Source: Planomonospora sp. ID67723 (GTDB lineage Bacteria; Actinomycetota; Actinomycetes; Streptosporangiales; Streptosporangiaceae). From it: 64,000 nucleotides of DNA. The stretch covers positions 1,268,001 through 1,332,000 of the forward strand of contig NZ_JABTEZ010000001.1 in the NCBI RefSeq assembly GCF_015711605.1. Direction: 5' to 3'. Below, piece after piece: positions 1 through 8,386 of this stretch. The notes under the pieces were generated by a model. That model was not told where the DNA came from, searched no databases, and worked only from the letters and a program-made list of their open reading frames with translations. The position numbers were made by a program, and so were the translations under genes. Numbering within the stretch: position 1 is the stretch's first letter; each line of letters starts with the position of its first letter.

Positions 1-1
1 G

Positions 2-1261
2 GTCGCCGCCCGTGCGACGGCAACCCTTCGCTCACCGGCCCAGGGCACGGTCAGGAAGCTGTACGTCCGGGACGGCCAGCGGGTCGACAAGGGGCAGATC
101 CTCGCCAAAATCAGTTCCCCGCAGGCCGAGGACCAGTTGCGGCAGGCCCGCGAGGCGTCGAGGACGGCCTCCAGGAGCGGGCCCCCGGTCCGGCTGGGCG
201 GTGCTCCCGCCTTCCGGCTCGCCTCGGGGCTGGAGGTGAGGAGCGATCCGCGGGTACGGCGAGGCTTCGCGAAGGCGCGCGCCGCGGCCCGCGAGGTCGG
301 GGACCCGAAGGTCCGCAAGCAGTTGCTGGCCGCGCTGGACGCCGCCGAGGCCCAGCACCGGGCCCACCAGGAGGCGCTCGCCAAGGCCGCCCGCGGCCTC
401 ACCGACTCGCTCAACCGCTCGCTCGGCCAGGCGCTCAGCCAGGTGACGAGCCAGTTGAGCGCGGGCCTCGGCGGGCTGAGCGCCTCCATGGCGTCCCTCC
501 AGAAGGCGTCCCGCGCGCAGGCGAAGGCCGCCGTCGCGGTCGCCCGCAGGACCGTGGACGGGCTGACGGTCAAGGCGCCGTTCGGCGGGATCGTCACCCT
601 CGGCCGCGCCTCCGGCGGCGGGGCCCCCGACCTGAGCGCCCTGCTGCCGCAGGGGATCGCCGGCGCCGCGCAGCTCCCCGGCTCCGGGTCCTCGGGCCGG
701 TCCGGCTCCGGGACCGCGATCGCCGTCGGAGTCCCGGTGGCGGCCGGGGACACGGTCGTCACCGTCACGGACGTCTCCGAGCTGACCCTCTCGGCGGACG
801 TGGACGAGACCGACGTGCTGCTGGTCGAGCGGGAGGCGAAGGCCGAGGCGGAGTTCGACGCGGTTCCCGGGGGCGTCTACCCGGCCGAGGTGACGGGGGT
901 CGGGGTCACGCCGCTGGAGGGCGCCACCGGAGGGGCGAGCTACCCGGTCCAGCTCTCCCTCGGCGCCGGGAGGTTCGACGACGGCAGCAGAGCCCCCGCG
1001 CCCAAGCCCGGTATGAGCGCGGTCGTCCGCCTGACGGTCCGCGAGTCCCCGGACGCGGTCGCCGTGCCGTCCTCCGCGATCGTCACCAGCGGGCGCGACA
1101 GCGTCGTCTGGGTGGTCCGCGGCGGCGCGGCCGAGCGGCGGGTGGTCAGGCTCGGGGCCCAGGGCGAGTCCATGGTGGAGATCCTCTCCGGGCTCTCGCC
1201 GGGTGAACGCGTCGTCGTCCGGGGCGCGGACACCGTACGGCAGGGCCAGCCCCTCCCATGA
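2..1261 (+). CDS. HlyD/MacA-type efflux adaptor subunit (5' end outside window)
   Basis: This is the adaptor of a tripartite-like ABC exporter, acting at the outer face of the membrane. The reading frame is open from base 2, so the N-terminus, including any signal anchor, is missing; 419 residues are visible. A lipoyl-like half motif (SPAQGTVRKLYVRDGQRV) opens the visible part. A helical hairpin rich in Ala, Gln and Arg follows, then the second lipoyl half (LTVKAPFGGIVTLGR). A beta-barrel region with GMSAVVRLTV and VAVPSSAIV lies near the C-terminus. The stop overlaps the start of the downstream ATPase gene (ATGA), and a MacB-type permease follows, so this is a MacAB-like operon. The substrate cannot be told from sequence. 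Confidence 0.85.
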   Translation, partial: VAARATATLRSPAQGTVRKLYVRDGQRVDKGQILAKISSPQAEDQLRQAREASRTASRSGPPVRLGGAPAFRLASGLEVRSDPRVRRGFAKARAAAREVGDPKVRKQLLAALDAAEAQHRAHQEALAKAARGLTDSLNRSLGQALSQVTSQLSAGLGGLSASMASLQKASRAQAKAAVAVARRTVDGLTVKAPFGGIVTLGRASGGGAPDLSALLPQGIAGAAQLPGSGSSGRSGSGTAIAVGVPVAAGDTVVTVTDVSELTLSADVDETDVLLVEREAKAEAEFDAVPGGVYPAEVTGVGVTPLEGATGGASYPVQLSLGAGRFDDGSRAPAPKPGMSAVVRLTVRESPDAVAVPSSAIVTSGRDSVVWVVRGGAAERRVVRLGAQGESMVEILSGLSPGERVVVRGADTVRQGQPLP

Positions 1262-2034
1262 CGACGGCTGCGTTCGAGGCGGTGGGGCTGGCCAGGTCGT
1301 ACCAGCTCGAAGGGGTCTCGGTGGACGCGCTGCGCGGGGTGGACCTGCGGATCGAGCCGGGGGAGTTCGTGGCGATCATCGGGCCCTCGGGGTCGGGGAA
1401 GTCCACGCTGATGCACCTGCTCGGCTGCCTCGACCGGCCGACCGCGGGGACGCTGCGGGTGAACGGGACGGACGTCTCGACGCTCTCCGACACCGAGCTG
1501 GCCGAGCTGCGCAACCGGGCCGTGGGGTTCGTCTTCCAGTCGTTCCACCTGCTGGCCAGGACCGCGGCCGTCGACAACGTGGCGCTTCCGCTGATCTACC
1601 GGGGGGTGCCGAGGGCCGAGCGGCGCGAGCGCGCGCGCAGGGCGCTGGAGTCCGTGGGGCTCAGGCACCGGCTGGACCACCGGCCCTCGCAGATGTCCGG
1701 CGGAGAGCAGCAGCGGGTGGCCATCGCACGGGCCCTGGTCGGCGATCCCCAGGTCGTCCTGGCCGACGAGCCGACGGGGAACCTCGACACCCGCAACGGC
1801 GCGGAGGTGATGGCCATCCTCGACCGGCTCAACGCCGAGCGCGGCGTCGCGATCGTCCTGGTCACCCACGAGCCCGAGGTGGCCGCCCGCGCCCGCCGCC
1901 AGATCCAGGTGCGCGACGGCCTCATCGAGTTCGACTCCGGTACGGCGGGCGGCCCGGCGGAGCCGGGCGGGAGCCGTACCGGACCGGCGGCCGGAGAAGG
2001 CGCCGGCCGTACCGGATCGGCGGAGGCGGTGTGA
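1258..2034 (+). CDS. ABC transporter ATP-binding protein, MacB/LolD type
   Basis: This 258-residue ATPase powers the adjacent FtsX/MacB-type permease. Walker A is GPSGSGKST at residues 42-50, the signature is MSGGEQQRVAIARAL, and Walker B is VVLADEPTG followed by GNLDT, the pattern typical of the LolD/MacB ATPase family. The last 30 residues are a Gly/Ala/Pro-rich tail that is unlikely to be structured. The ATG overlaps the adaptor stop, and the stop overlaps the permease GTG, so all three genes look translationally coupled. It could export a peptide, lipid or antibiotic; nothing here decides which. Confidence 0.93.
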   Translation: MTTAAFEAVGLARSYQLEGVSVDALRGVDLRIEPGEFVAIIGPSGSGKSTLMHLLGCLDRPTAGTLRVNGTDVSTLSDTELAELRNRAVGFVFQSFHLLARTAAVDNVALPLIYRGVPRAERRERARRALESVGLRHRLDHRPSQMSGGEQQRVAIARALVGDPQVVLADEPTGNLDTRNGAEVMAILDRLNAERGVAIVLVTHEPEVAARARRQIQVRDGLIEFDSGTAGGPAEPGGSRTGPAAGEGAGRTGSAEAV

Positions 2035-3215
2035 GGGCGGCGGAGGCGTTCCGGATGGCGCTGGAGGCGCTGCGGGTCAACCGGCTGCGCAGCACCCTCA
2101 CCATGCTGGGCGTGATCATCGGGGTCTCGGCCGTGGTGGTCCTGGTCGCGGTCGGCACCGGCGCCAAGAACGCGGTGGAGAGCGAGATCTCCGGGCTCGG
2201 AAGCAACATCATCCTGGTCGTCCCCGGCCGGCTCGGGGTCGGCGCGCTGCCCACCCAGAGCCGCCTCGACCTCGCCGACGTGGCCTACGTGCGCCGGGTG
2301 GTCGGCGACCCCGGGAAGGTCACGGTCTCGGTCAACTCGGGGGAGACGGTCCGGGTCGGCAGGACCGAGGCGTTCGTCACGGTCGTCGGCACCGACGAGA
2401 ACCTGCCGAACATCTTCGACCGGCCGCTGCGCCGCGGGCGGTACCTGAGCGAGACCGACGTGGACACCCGCCGCCGGGTGGCGGTGCTCGGCTCGGAGGT
2501 GGCCGTGAAACTGTTCGGCGACGTCGATCCCATCGGCAGGCAGATGACGGTCTCGGGGGCCAGGTTCCGGGTCGTCGGGGTCTACGAGGCGGTCGGGGCG
2601 ACCTTCGGGGTCGCCCGCGACCAGGAGATCCACGTCCCGGTCACCACGGCGCAGCGCCTGCTCGGCGTCACGCGGATCAACGGGATCGCGGTCGGCGCGT
2701 CCGGGCCCGACCAGATCGAGCCCCTGCAGCAGCGGGTGGTGGACGCGCTGGCCGAGCGGTATCCGGGGGAGCGCTTCTCCGCCGTCACCCAGACCCAGCT
2801 GCTCGGCACGATCGGCACCGTGCTCGGCATGCTGACCGGCGTGCTCGCCGCCATCGCGGGCATCTCGCTGCTCGTCGGCGGGGTCGGGGTCTCCAACATC
2901 ATGCTGGTGAGCGTCCGGGAGCGGACCCGGGAGATCGGCCTGCGCAAGGCCCTGGGCGCCCGCCAGCGCGACGTGCTGGCGCAGTTCCTGATCGAGGCCG
3001 TGCTGCTGACCACGATCGGCGGGGTGACCGGCATCCTGCTCGGCGTCGGCGGGGCGCTGCTCATCGCGGCGCTCTCCCCGGTCCCGGCGGCCGTCACGTG
3101 GTGGTCGGTCGCGCTGGCCTTCGGCGTCTCGGTCGCGGTCGGGGTGTTCTTCGGGGTCGCCCCCGCCCGCCGGGCGGGGCGGCTCGATCCGGTCGTCGCA
3201 CTGCGTGCCGAATAG
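2031..3215 (+). CDS. ABC transporter permease, FtsX/MacB family
   Basis: This 394-residue membrane subunit has the MacB layout. One N-terminal transmembrane helix follows the RLRSTLTMLGVIIGVSAVV motif. A large extracytoplasmic MacB_PCD domain spans roughly residues 45-270, and a C-terminal FtsX domain has three helices and the coupling motif REIGLRKALGA. The GTG at 2031 was chosen because it overlaps the upstream TGA by 4 nt and directly precedes the conserved N-terminus; further upstream the frame is only a shadow of the ATPase gene. It ends 6 nt from the convergent cutA stop. Confidence 0.92.
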   Translation: MRAAEAFRMALEALRVNRLRSTLTMLGVIIGVSAVVVLVAVGTGAKNAVESEISGLGSNIILVVPGRLGVGALPTQSRLDLADVAYVRRVVGDPGKVTVSVNSGETVRVGRTEAFVTVVGTDENLPNIFDRPLRRGRYLSETDVDTRRRVAVLGSEVAVKLFGDVDPIGRQMTVSGARFRVVGVYEAVGATFGVARDQEIHVPVTTAQRLLGVTRINGIAVGASGPDQIEPLQQRVVDALAERYPGERFSAVTQTQLLGTIGTVLGMLTGVLAAIAGISLLVGGVGVSNIMLVSVRERTREIGLRKALGARQRDVLAQFLIEAVLLTTIGGVTGILLGVGGALLIAALSPVPAAVTWWSVALAFGVSVAVGVFFGVAPARRAGRLDPVVALRAE

Positions 3216-3221
3216 GCCGCG

Positions 3222-3557
3222 TTACCCGGCCTGGCGCGGCTCCGCCGTCTCCGTGCCGATCCAGTGCAAGTAGTCCGCCGATCCGCCCTCGATCGGGACG
3301 GCGACGATCTCCGGTGTTTCGTAGGAGTGCGCGGCCTTCACCGCGGAGACGAGTTCGTCCAGCCGGTCCTTGCTCGTCTTCATGAGGATCAGGAACTCTT
3401 CGTCTCGCCGGACCTCGCCCTTCCAGCGGTAGACGGAACTGACCGGCCCGACGATCTGCGCGCACGCCGCCACGCGCTCCCGTACGGCGACGGCACCGAT
3501 CTCCTCCGCCTCCTCCCGGCTTCCGGCGGTCACATGCACCTCGAGATAAGGATTCAT
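3222..3557 (-). CDS. cutA: CutA-family divalent-cation tolerance protein
   Basis: This 111-residue protein has the full CutA1 fold length. Characteristic segments are ERVAACAQIVGPVSSVYRWKG, with the YRW(K)G turn, then EEFLILMKT and the C-terminal SYETPEIVAVPI. CutA proteins are small, very stable trimers of ferredoxin-like subunits. They were named for copper tolerance in E. coli, but their biochemical role is still unclear. The gene is convergent with the MacB permease and stands alone. Confidence 0.93.
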   Translation of the reverse strand: MNPYLEVHVTAGSREEAEEIGAVAVRERVAACAQIVGPVSSVYRWKGEVRRDEEFLILMKTSKDRLDELVSAVKAAHSYETPEIVAVPIEGGSADYLHWIGTETAEPRQAG

Positions 3558-3596
3558 GGGGTCAACTTACGCGTGAACCCATCGGGCATCGCCCTG

Positions 3597-3850
3597 TTAC
3601 GGCAGGCGTCGCCGCATAGGGCCCTGCTCCCGTACGGCCGGCGAACCCGACGGCCCGACCTGGAGCACGGCCCGAGAAGCGGGATCAGCCGAAGGTGATG
3701 TCCAGGCTGGAGAGCGGTACCGGCCGGTCGGGGCCTCCACCGCGGAGAAGTGCGCCCACACCTCCCCCGGGCGTTCGGAGAGGTCAGGACCCCCCATCCT
3801 TCCTCGTCGTGCCGGACGGCGACCGTTCCGGTGACCGCGTCCACTCCGAA
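3597..3850 (-). pseudogene. Frameshifted cold-shock-domain-like protein
   Basis: Reading the minus strand from about 3850, one frame gives VTGTVAVRHDEEGWGVLTS. The next frame then gives ERPGEVWAHFSAVEA and GRYRS, and the first frame resumes with LQPGHHLRL. Read together these form the order of an actinobacterial cold-shock-like protein: an RNA-binding beta strand with EGWGVL, a WAHFS strand and GYRSLxPG. At least two frame changes are needed, so the gene is broken unless the sequence has errors. No start with a good ribosome-binding site is evident. Confidence 0.55.
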
Positions 3851-3966
3851 GACCTCCTCCGTTGGCCGCCCCGGACGCGCCGGCTGCCACGGCGGCCCGG
3901 GTGATGTCCGTACCGGCGGATAAGTGACGTCCGGCATGGCGGACCTGACCGGTACCCCGCCACGTC

Positions 3967-4014
3967 CGGGGGGATTGCTGAGCGCAATGACTATTGCGCT
4001 CAGCAATCCCCCCG
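3967..4014. terminator. Perfect 22-bp inverted repeat with 4-nt loop
   Basis: The arms at 3967-3988 and 3993-4014 are exact reverse complements separated by GACT. There is no T-tract, as is common in actinomycete terminators. It lies about 100 bases past the 3' end of the minus-strand membrane-protein gene at 4115-5020, so it most likely ends that transcript. A protein-binding palindrome is the alternative. Confidence 0.6.
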
Positions 4015-4114
4015 GCCCATTCAGGTCCTCGCAGATGCCCGCGTGTCAGGAGTCCCGGCGCCGGAGCAGTACGGCGAGCGCGATGCCGCGGCCGGGCTGT
4101 CGGAGGATGCGGGC

Positions 4115-5020
4115 TCAGCAGGGGGCGAGGGGCGCCGTGCGGTCGGCGCGCATGAACTCCAGCCGCAGTTTCGGGCTACGCGGCAGGAGGATCGCCACGC
4201 CGTCGGTGAAGTTCCACGTCGCGGGCAGGAAGACGTACTGGTCCGCGGACTGCACGATGAGCTTCAACCCGTCGTAGCGGAACCGGTAGGCGGCCTTGTC
4301 GTCGCGGCAGCGGGTCTCGCGGACGCCGGGGGCGGTCAGGCTGAGGCTGCTCTCGCTGTAGAGGACGGAGCTGGGCTGCTGGTCCAGGCGGGCCGCCAGC
4401 CGGTGGGCCCTCGTGCTTCCGGCGGCGGCGGCGTAGTCGCCTACGGCCCAGAACAGGCTCATGGAGACCAGGACGAACACGACCGCCCATTCGGCGATCG
4501 CGGCGGCACCGGGCCTGCCGGCGGCCGGGGCGGAGTTCAGCACCCTGGCGTAGGCGAGGAGGAGGACTCCCAGCGCCAGGCAGAGCGGCGGGACCGCCAG
4601 ATAGCGCTCCAGCGTGGTGACGGTGAAGATGCTCGCGACCCCGGCCAGCATGAGGACGAGGCCGATCAGAACCATCGCCGGGACCGCGTAGCGCAGCAGG
4701 CGGGAACCGGCCCCGGCGGTGAGGCGGGCGCGCAGCGCGGCATGCGCCCACAGGGCGACGAGCCCGACCAGAGCGGCCACCGTGATGGGGATGAACAGCA
4801 CGTTCTGGCTGCTCACGAGGTAGTCGGCGGTGGAGAAGCCGAACACCGTGGCGTTGACCCCGAACTCGTGGAAGAGCCAGTAGGTGTGGTTCCAGCCGAA
4901 GAAGTACAGCAGGGCGGTCAGCAGGCTCGTCGGCGCGACGACGGCGCCCAGGAGCTGCGCCAGCGTTCCCAGCCCCGCCGCCTGCGCGGCCTGCGGTTCC
5001 CCAGGATCCGGTGCGGTCAT
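4115..5020 (-). CDS. Hypothetical four-helix membrane protein with C-terminal soluble domain
   Basis: This 301-residue protein is not a family I recognise. Four or five hydrophobic segments are visible: LGAVVAPTSLLTALLYFFGW, VLFIPITVAALVGLVALW, AVPAMVLIGLVLMLAGVASIF, CLALGVLLLAYA and EWAVVFVLVSMSLFWAVGDY. A polar C-terminal domain of about 100 residues contains two cysteines, one in RETRC and one at the very C-terminus. Its ATG overlaps the stop of the upstream lipoprotein gene by 4 nt, so the two are co-translated and probably act together at the membrane. Confidence 0.75.
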   Translation of the reverse strand: MTAPDPGEPQAAQAAGLGTLAQLLGAVVAPTSLLTALLYFFGWNHTYWLFHEFGVNATVFGFSTADYLVSSQNVLFIPITVAALVGLVALWAHAALRARLTAGAGSRLLRYAVPAMVLIGLVLMLAGVASIFTVTTLERYLAVPPLCLALGVLLLAYARVLNSAPAAGRPGAAAIAEWAVVFVLVSMSLFWAVGDYAAAAGSTRAHRLAARLDQQPSSVLYSESSLSLTAPGVRETRCRDDKAAYRFRYDGLKLIVQSADQYVFLPATWNFTDGVAILLPRSPKLRLEFMRADRTAPLAPC

Positions 5021-5754
5021 GACGGGGGCGGCTCCTCCTCGCCGGGCGCCGGCTCATCGGGCTGGGGCTCGTAGGGCTCGGGCTCGGGCTCGGGCTCGGG
5101 CTCCGGTTCGGGCTCCGGCTCGACCGGCGTCGGCTCGCCGCCGTTGCCGTTCTCACCGGCCAGGCAACCCGCCCCGGACACCAGGATGGTCAGGGTCGTT
5201 CCCCGGTCCACCTGCCGGCCCGCCTCCGGATCGAAGCCGAGGAACGTGCACGAGGAGTCCGCCTCGTCCTCCTGCACCTCGACGTCCAGGGTGAGGCAGA
5301 CGGTGTCGTCGTCGCAGTTGCTCCTGACCTCTTCGGCGACGATGCCGCGTATCTCGTCGAGGCTGTCGAAACCCGTTCCCGGATTCGGGATGTCGGGCAC
5401 GTTGACCGGCGAGATCGGCACCTGTCCGCCGGCGTTGGGGTCGCCGTCCTGACCGTCCTGACCGTCTGCTTGACCGTTCTGGCCGTCCTGATCACCCTCG
5501 TCCTGGCCGCCCTGCTCCCCCTGGCCGTTCTGTTCCCCCTGGCCGTCTTGCTCGTCCTGCCCGTCCTGCTCTCCCTGGCCGTCTTGCTGTCCTCGCCCGT
5601 CCTGCCCGTCCTGCCCGTTCTGTCCTTCTGTGGTGTTCCTGCCGTTCGAGACATCCGGGAGGTCTCCTCCTGCTCCGCCACCGCCGCATGCGGCCGCCGG
5701 AAAGCACAGGAGGAACGCGACGGCCAGGGCTGCCGGACGTCGTAGATCTGACAT
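5017..5754 (-). CDS. Putative lipoprotein with Gln/Gly/Asp repeats and a PASTA-like segment
   Basis: This 245-residue protein starts at the ATG at 5754, directly before a basic and hydrophobic signal (MSDLRRPAALAVAFLLC) that ends in a lipobox-like AAAC with Cys23. About 60 residues of GQDGQ/GEQ-type repeats follow. A folded segment contains two cysteine pairs and a PASTA-like end (FDPEAGRQVDRGTTLTILVSG). The C-terminus is an acidic Glu-Pro run (EPEPEPEP). The expected location is the outer face of the membrane, anchored by lipid. A longer frame upstream of 5754 lacks sensible coding features. It is coupled to the downstream membrane protein. Confidence 0.75.
   Translation of the reverse strand: MSDLRRPAALAVAFLLCFPAAACGGGGAGGDLPDVSNGRNTTEGQNGQDGQDGRGQQDGQGEQDGQDEQDGQGEQNGQGEQGGQDEGDQDGQNGQADGQDGQDGDPNAGGQVPISPVNVPDIPNPGTGFDSLDEIRGIVAEEVRSNCDDDTVCLTLDVEVQEDEADSSCTFLGFDPEAGRQVDRGTTLTILVSGAGCLAGENGNGGEPTPVEPEPEPEPEPEPEPEPYEPQPDEPAPGEEEPPPS
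5048..5125. repeat. 6-bp tandem repeat encoding Glu-Pro
   Basis: Repeats of CTCGGG/CTCCGG on the plus strand encode the (EP)n tail of the minus-strand lipoprotein. Such runs are prone to length change by slippage. Confidence 0.7.
5440..5632. repeat. Degenerate repeat encoding GQDGQ/GEQDGQ
   Basis: A run of imperfect 9-15 bp units built on the sequence CTGNCCGTC encodes the Gln/Gly/Asp-rich linker of the lipoprotein. Confidence 0.65.
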
Positions 5755-6097
5755 GTCCGGACCCCCGCCGATTACCAAGTCATTACATTTAGCGATATGT
5801 AAATCACTGTCGGTCATATGACATGTGCCCAGGTAGAGCACACTTGTAACTGAATTCGCATCCTTCGCGGGAGTGCGGGAGGAGCCCGGCGGTCTCCCGC
5901 GGTGCGAGTGCCGCGCGGAGGCCCGGCTGCCGGGCACGAAGGTGCGGATCGGGCCGGCGAGGGTGCGGTCCCACCGGCCGTCGCCTCACCGACGGATCTC
6001 ATCGGCCGGGCGCCGGTGTGATCGCCGACGGGGCGGAGATCGGGTGGTAGCCGTACGGTAACGTCGCGGAAAAAGGAGCGAACCGAGGAGAGTGCGG
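5755..6097. promoter_or_regulatory. Divergent promoter region with small palindromes
   Basis: This 343-base region separates the minus-strand lipoprotein operon from acuC. It is AT-richer at 5770-5870 than its surroundings. It holds a 10-bp palindrome GTCATATGAC (5813-5822) and a TTACAT-N8-ATGTAA repeat (5783-5802), both candidate regulator sites for the lipoprotein operon. No further gene is supported. Confidence 0.4.
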
Positions 6098-7261
6098 ATG
6101 AGCCGGTCGGTGCGGGTTGTCTGGGACGACGCGCTCATCTCCTACGACTTCGGCCCGGGGCATCCGCTCGCGCCCGTACGGGTCGAACTGACCATGGCGC
6201 TCGCCCGGGAGCTGGGCGTACTCGACGGCGTCAAGGTGACCGGCTGCGTGCCGGCCACCGACGAAGAGCTCGCACTGGTCCACAAGCGCGACTACATCGA
6301 GGCGGTCAAGCGGGTCTCCGCGACCGGACGGCCCGACCGTTCCGCCGGACTCGGCACCGAGGACAACCCCGCCTTCGCCGGGGTGCACGAGGCCTCGGCG
6401 CTCATCACCGGGGCGACCCTGGCCGCCGCCCGCGCGGTGTGGAGCGGCGAGGCGGAGCACGCGGTGAACGTCGCGGGCGGCCTCCACCACGCCATGGCGG
6501 CCACCGCGAGCGGTTTCTGCGTCTACAACGACCCGGCGGCGGCCATCGCCTGGCTGCTGACCCAGGGGGCCACCCGGGTCGCCTACGTGGACGTGGACGT
6601 GCACCACGGGGACGGTGTGCAGGCGCTGTTCTACGACGACCCCAGGGTGCTGACGATCAGCCTCCACGAGAGCCCGCGCACGCTCTTCCCGGGTACGGGC
6701 TTCCCCGAGGAGCGCGGGGCGGAGGGCACCGCGGTCAACGTGGCGCTGCCCGCCGGGTGCGGCGACGCCGGCTGGTTGAGGGCCTTCCACGCGGTGGTGC
6801 CGCCGCTGCTGCGGGAGTTCGCCCCCGAGGTCCTGGTGACCCAGCACGGCTGCGACGGCCACGCGCTGGACCCGCTGGCCCACCTGATGCTGAGCCTGGA
6901 CGGCCAGCGCGCCACCTACGCCGCCCTGCACGAGCTGGCCCACGAGACCGCGGGCGGGCGGTGGATCGTGACCGGGGGCGGGGGCTACGAACTGGTCCAG
7001 GTGGTGCCCCGGGCCTGGACCCACCTGCTCGCCGAGGTCGCCGGGCACCCGCTCGACCCGGCGACGGCCACCCCGCAGACGTGGCGGGGGCTGGTCAGGG
7101 AGCGGACCGGCGAGACGCCGCCGCTCTCGATGACTGACGGAAGAGATCCGGAATTTCAAGATTTCTCTGCTGGTTATGACCCAGCAGACCCCATAGACCG
7201 GGCCATCCTGGCCACCAGGAAGGCCGTGTTCCCCTTCCACGGACTGGACCCGCTGCCGTGA
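6098..7261 (+). CDS. acuC: Acetoin-utilisation / histone-deacetylase family protein
   Basis: This 387-residue zinc-dependent deacylase belongs to the class I HDAC/AcuC superfamily. Family motifs in order are GHPLAPVR, the charge-relay AGGLHHAMA, the metal-binding VDVDVHHGDGVQ, SLHESPRTLFPGTG, and later QHGCDGHALDPL with a GGGGYE loop. In Bacillus, AcuC works with an acetyltransferase to reverse lysine acetylation of acetyl-CoA synthetase; the target here is not shown. The ATG at 6098 was chosen over the GTG at 6092 because GAGGAG at 6085-6090 is then 7 nt away. It overlaps the next gene by GTGA. Confidence 0.92.
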   Translation: MSRSVRVVWDDALISYDFGPGHPLAPVRVELTMALARELGVLDGVKVTGCVPATDEELALVHKRDYIEAVKRVSATGRPDRSAGLGTEDNPAFAGVHEASALITGATLAAARAVWSGEAEHAVNVAGGLHHAMAATASGFCVYNDPAAAIAWLLTQGATRVAYVDVDVHHGDGVQALFYDDPRVLTISLHESPRTLFPGTGFPEERGAEGTAVNVALPAGCGDAGWLRAFHAVVPPLLREFAPEVLVTQHGCDGHALDPLAHLMLSLDGQRATYAALHELAHETAGGRWIVTGGGGYELVQVVPRAWTHLLAEVAGHPLDPATATPQTWRGLVRERTGETPPLSMTDGRDPEFQDFSAGYDPADPIDRAILATRKAVFPFHGLDPLP

Positions 7262-8064
7262 CCGCGCCGACCCCCGCGACCCCGCCGTCCCGCGACGAAC
7301 TCAAAAACCACCTGGTCCGCACGCGGATCGCCGGTGACGTGGCGACCAGCAGGGAGAACAACCTCGACCACTACCGGTCGCTGGCCAACCGGGATCCGCA
7401 CCACCTGTTCGGGCTGACCTTGGAGAGGGACTGGCCCTACCGGGACGTGCTGGAGCTGATGGCCAAGTCCGCGGGGGTGGTCGCCGACCCCGGCCACCGC
7501 GCGGGCCAGGACACCATCGACCCGGAGCGCACGATCGAGGCGACCGAGGCCATGGGTGACGTGATCGCCAGGGTGCTCCGCGCGGGGAGCCCGAAGATCC
7601 TCCTGGCCACCGGGCACCCCACCGGCTTGCTCACCATCCACCTGGCGCTGGCCAGACTGGTTCGGGAGAGGGGGGCGACCCTGATGGGCCCCGCCGAGAA
7701 CTGGTCCTACTGGGGCTCCGGGTTCGGCCGCAAGCGCAAGATCCGGTATCTCGACGATGTGGCCATGCTGGACGACAAGGGCGCCTTCGTGCACACCCAT
7801 GACCCGGCCCCGATGGAGGCCATGATCGCCGAGATGGGCGACGACCGTCCCGACCTGGTGATCGCCGACCACGGCTGGGCGGGAGCCGCCGGAGAGGCCG
7901 GGATCCTCACTGTGGGATTCGCCGACAGCAACGACCCGGCCCTGTTCGTCGGCGAGGCGGAGGGCAAGATCGCGGTGACCGTCCCCCTCGATGACAACGT
8001 GTTGCCGCGCGATTACTCTCCACTTATCCGGCACCTGGTCGAGAGGGTCGTGAGCGGCCTCTGA
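7258..8064 (+). CDS. Conserved actinobacterial phosphatase-family protein
   Basis: This 268-residue protein resembles the actinobacterial family annotated simply as phosphatase. Characteristic parts are the N-terminal RTRIAGDVATSRENNL, a Rossmann-like KILLATGHPTGLLTIHLAL, and LVIADHGWAGAAGEAG before the C-terminal region. The biochemical substrate is not known to me. It starts at a GTG that overlaps the acuC stop, so the two are coupled; a link to acetyl metabolism is only inference. Confidence 0.75.
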   Translation: MTAPTPATPPSRDELKNHLVRTRIAGDVATSRENNLDHYRSLANRDPHHLFGLTLERDWPYRDVLELMAKSAGVVADPGHRAGQDTIDPERTIEATEAMGDVIARVLRAGSPKILLATGHPTGLLTIHLALARLVRERGATLMGPAENWSYWGSGFGRKRKIRYLDDVAMLDDKGAFVHTHDPAPMEAMIAEMGDDRPDLVIADHGWAGAAGEAGILTVGFADSNDPALFVGEAEGKIAVTVPLDDNVLPRDYSPLIRHLVERVVSGL

Positions 8065-8386
8065 GACGTGGGTGACGCCAATCCGGCTGTCCCTATACGT
8101 CCTTTTCGCGCCTGTATTCCGCGAACCCCGACGAGCGTTTGCCAACTTTTTGGGGTTTGTGGGCGACTCTAATGAGAGACAGTTGGTCCGTTCCAAGATC
8201 AGTGCGAGGGGTGCGGACCAGCCGCTGGCCAGCAAGTTTCTGCGTTTTGCTGACATGGGACTGCGAAGACTGAGAAAATAGGGGGTTTGCGCGCTCGGAG
8301 TCCCGCCTTACGCTGACGGCAGTAGACGTGCGTGAGCGATGGCACCAGTGGGGATAACCCGGAAACACGTGCGGAAGAGGCGTCCG
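8065..8386. promoter_or_regulatory. Intergenic region upstream of HTH regulator
   Basis: This 322-base gap is less GC-rich than its neighbours. A 69-codon frame at 8072-8281 has no recognisable features and is probably not a gene. A 7-bp stem (TGGTCCG...CGGACCA) lies near 8180-8222, and TTACGCTG at 8308-8315 resembles one half of a BldD box. The promoter for the HTH gene most likely lies near 8290-8360. Confidence 0.35.

Larger units (their letters stand above)
3558..4114. other. Gene-poor interval with a decayed gene and a long perfect hairpin
   Basis: No intact gene is supported in these 557 bases. The interval holds the remains of a cold-shock-like gene on the minus strand (about 3600-3850) and a perfect 22-bp inverted repeat at 3967-4014. 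Open frames here on both strands are arginine- and proline-rich shadows without family signatures. Confidence 0.6.

Noticed and set aside
1203-2030. In-frame extension of the MacB permease frame by 276 residues
   Set aside because: The extension overlaps the whole ATPase gene in another frame and has no permease features; GTG 2031 fits the family start.
8072-8281. 69-codon frame upstream of the HTH gene
   Set aside because: No family, no good start site, and it lies in a likely promoter region.
8308-8315. Possible BldD box (TTACGCTG)
   Set aside because: Only the left half matches the known consensus; the right half does not.
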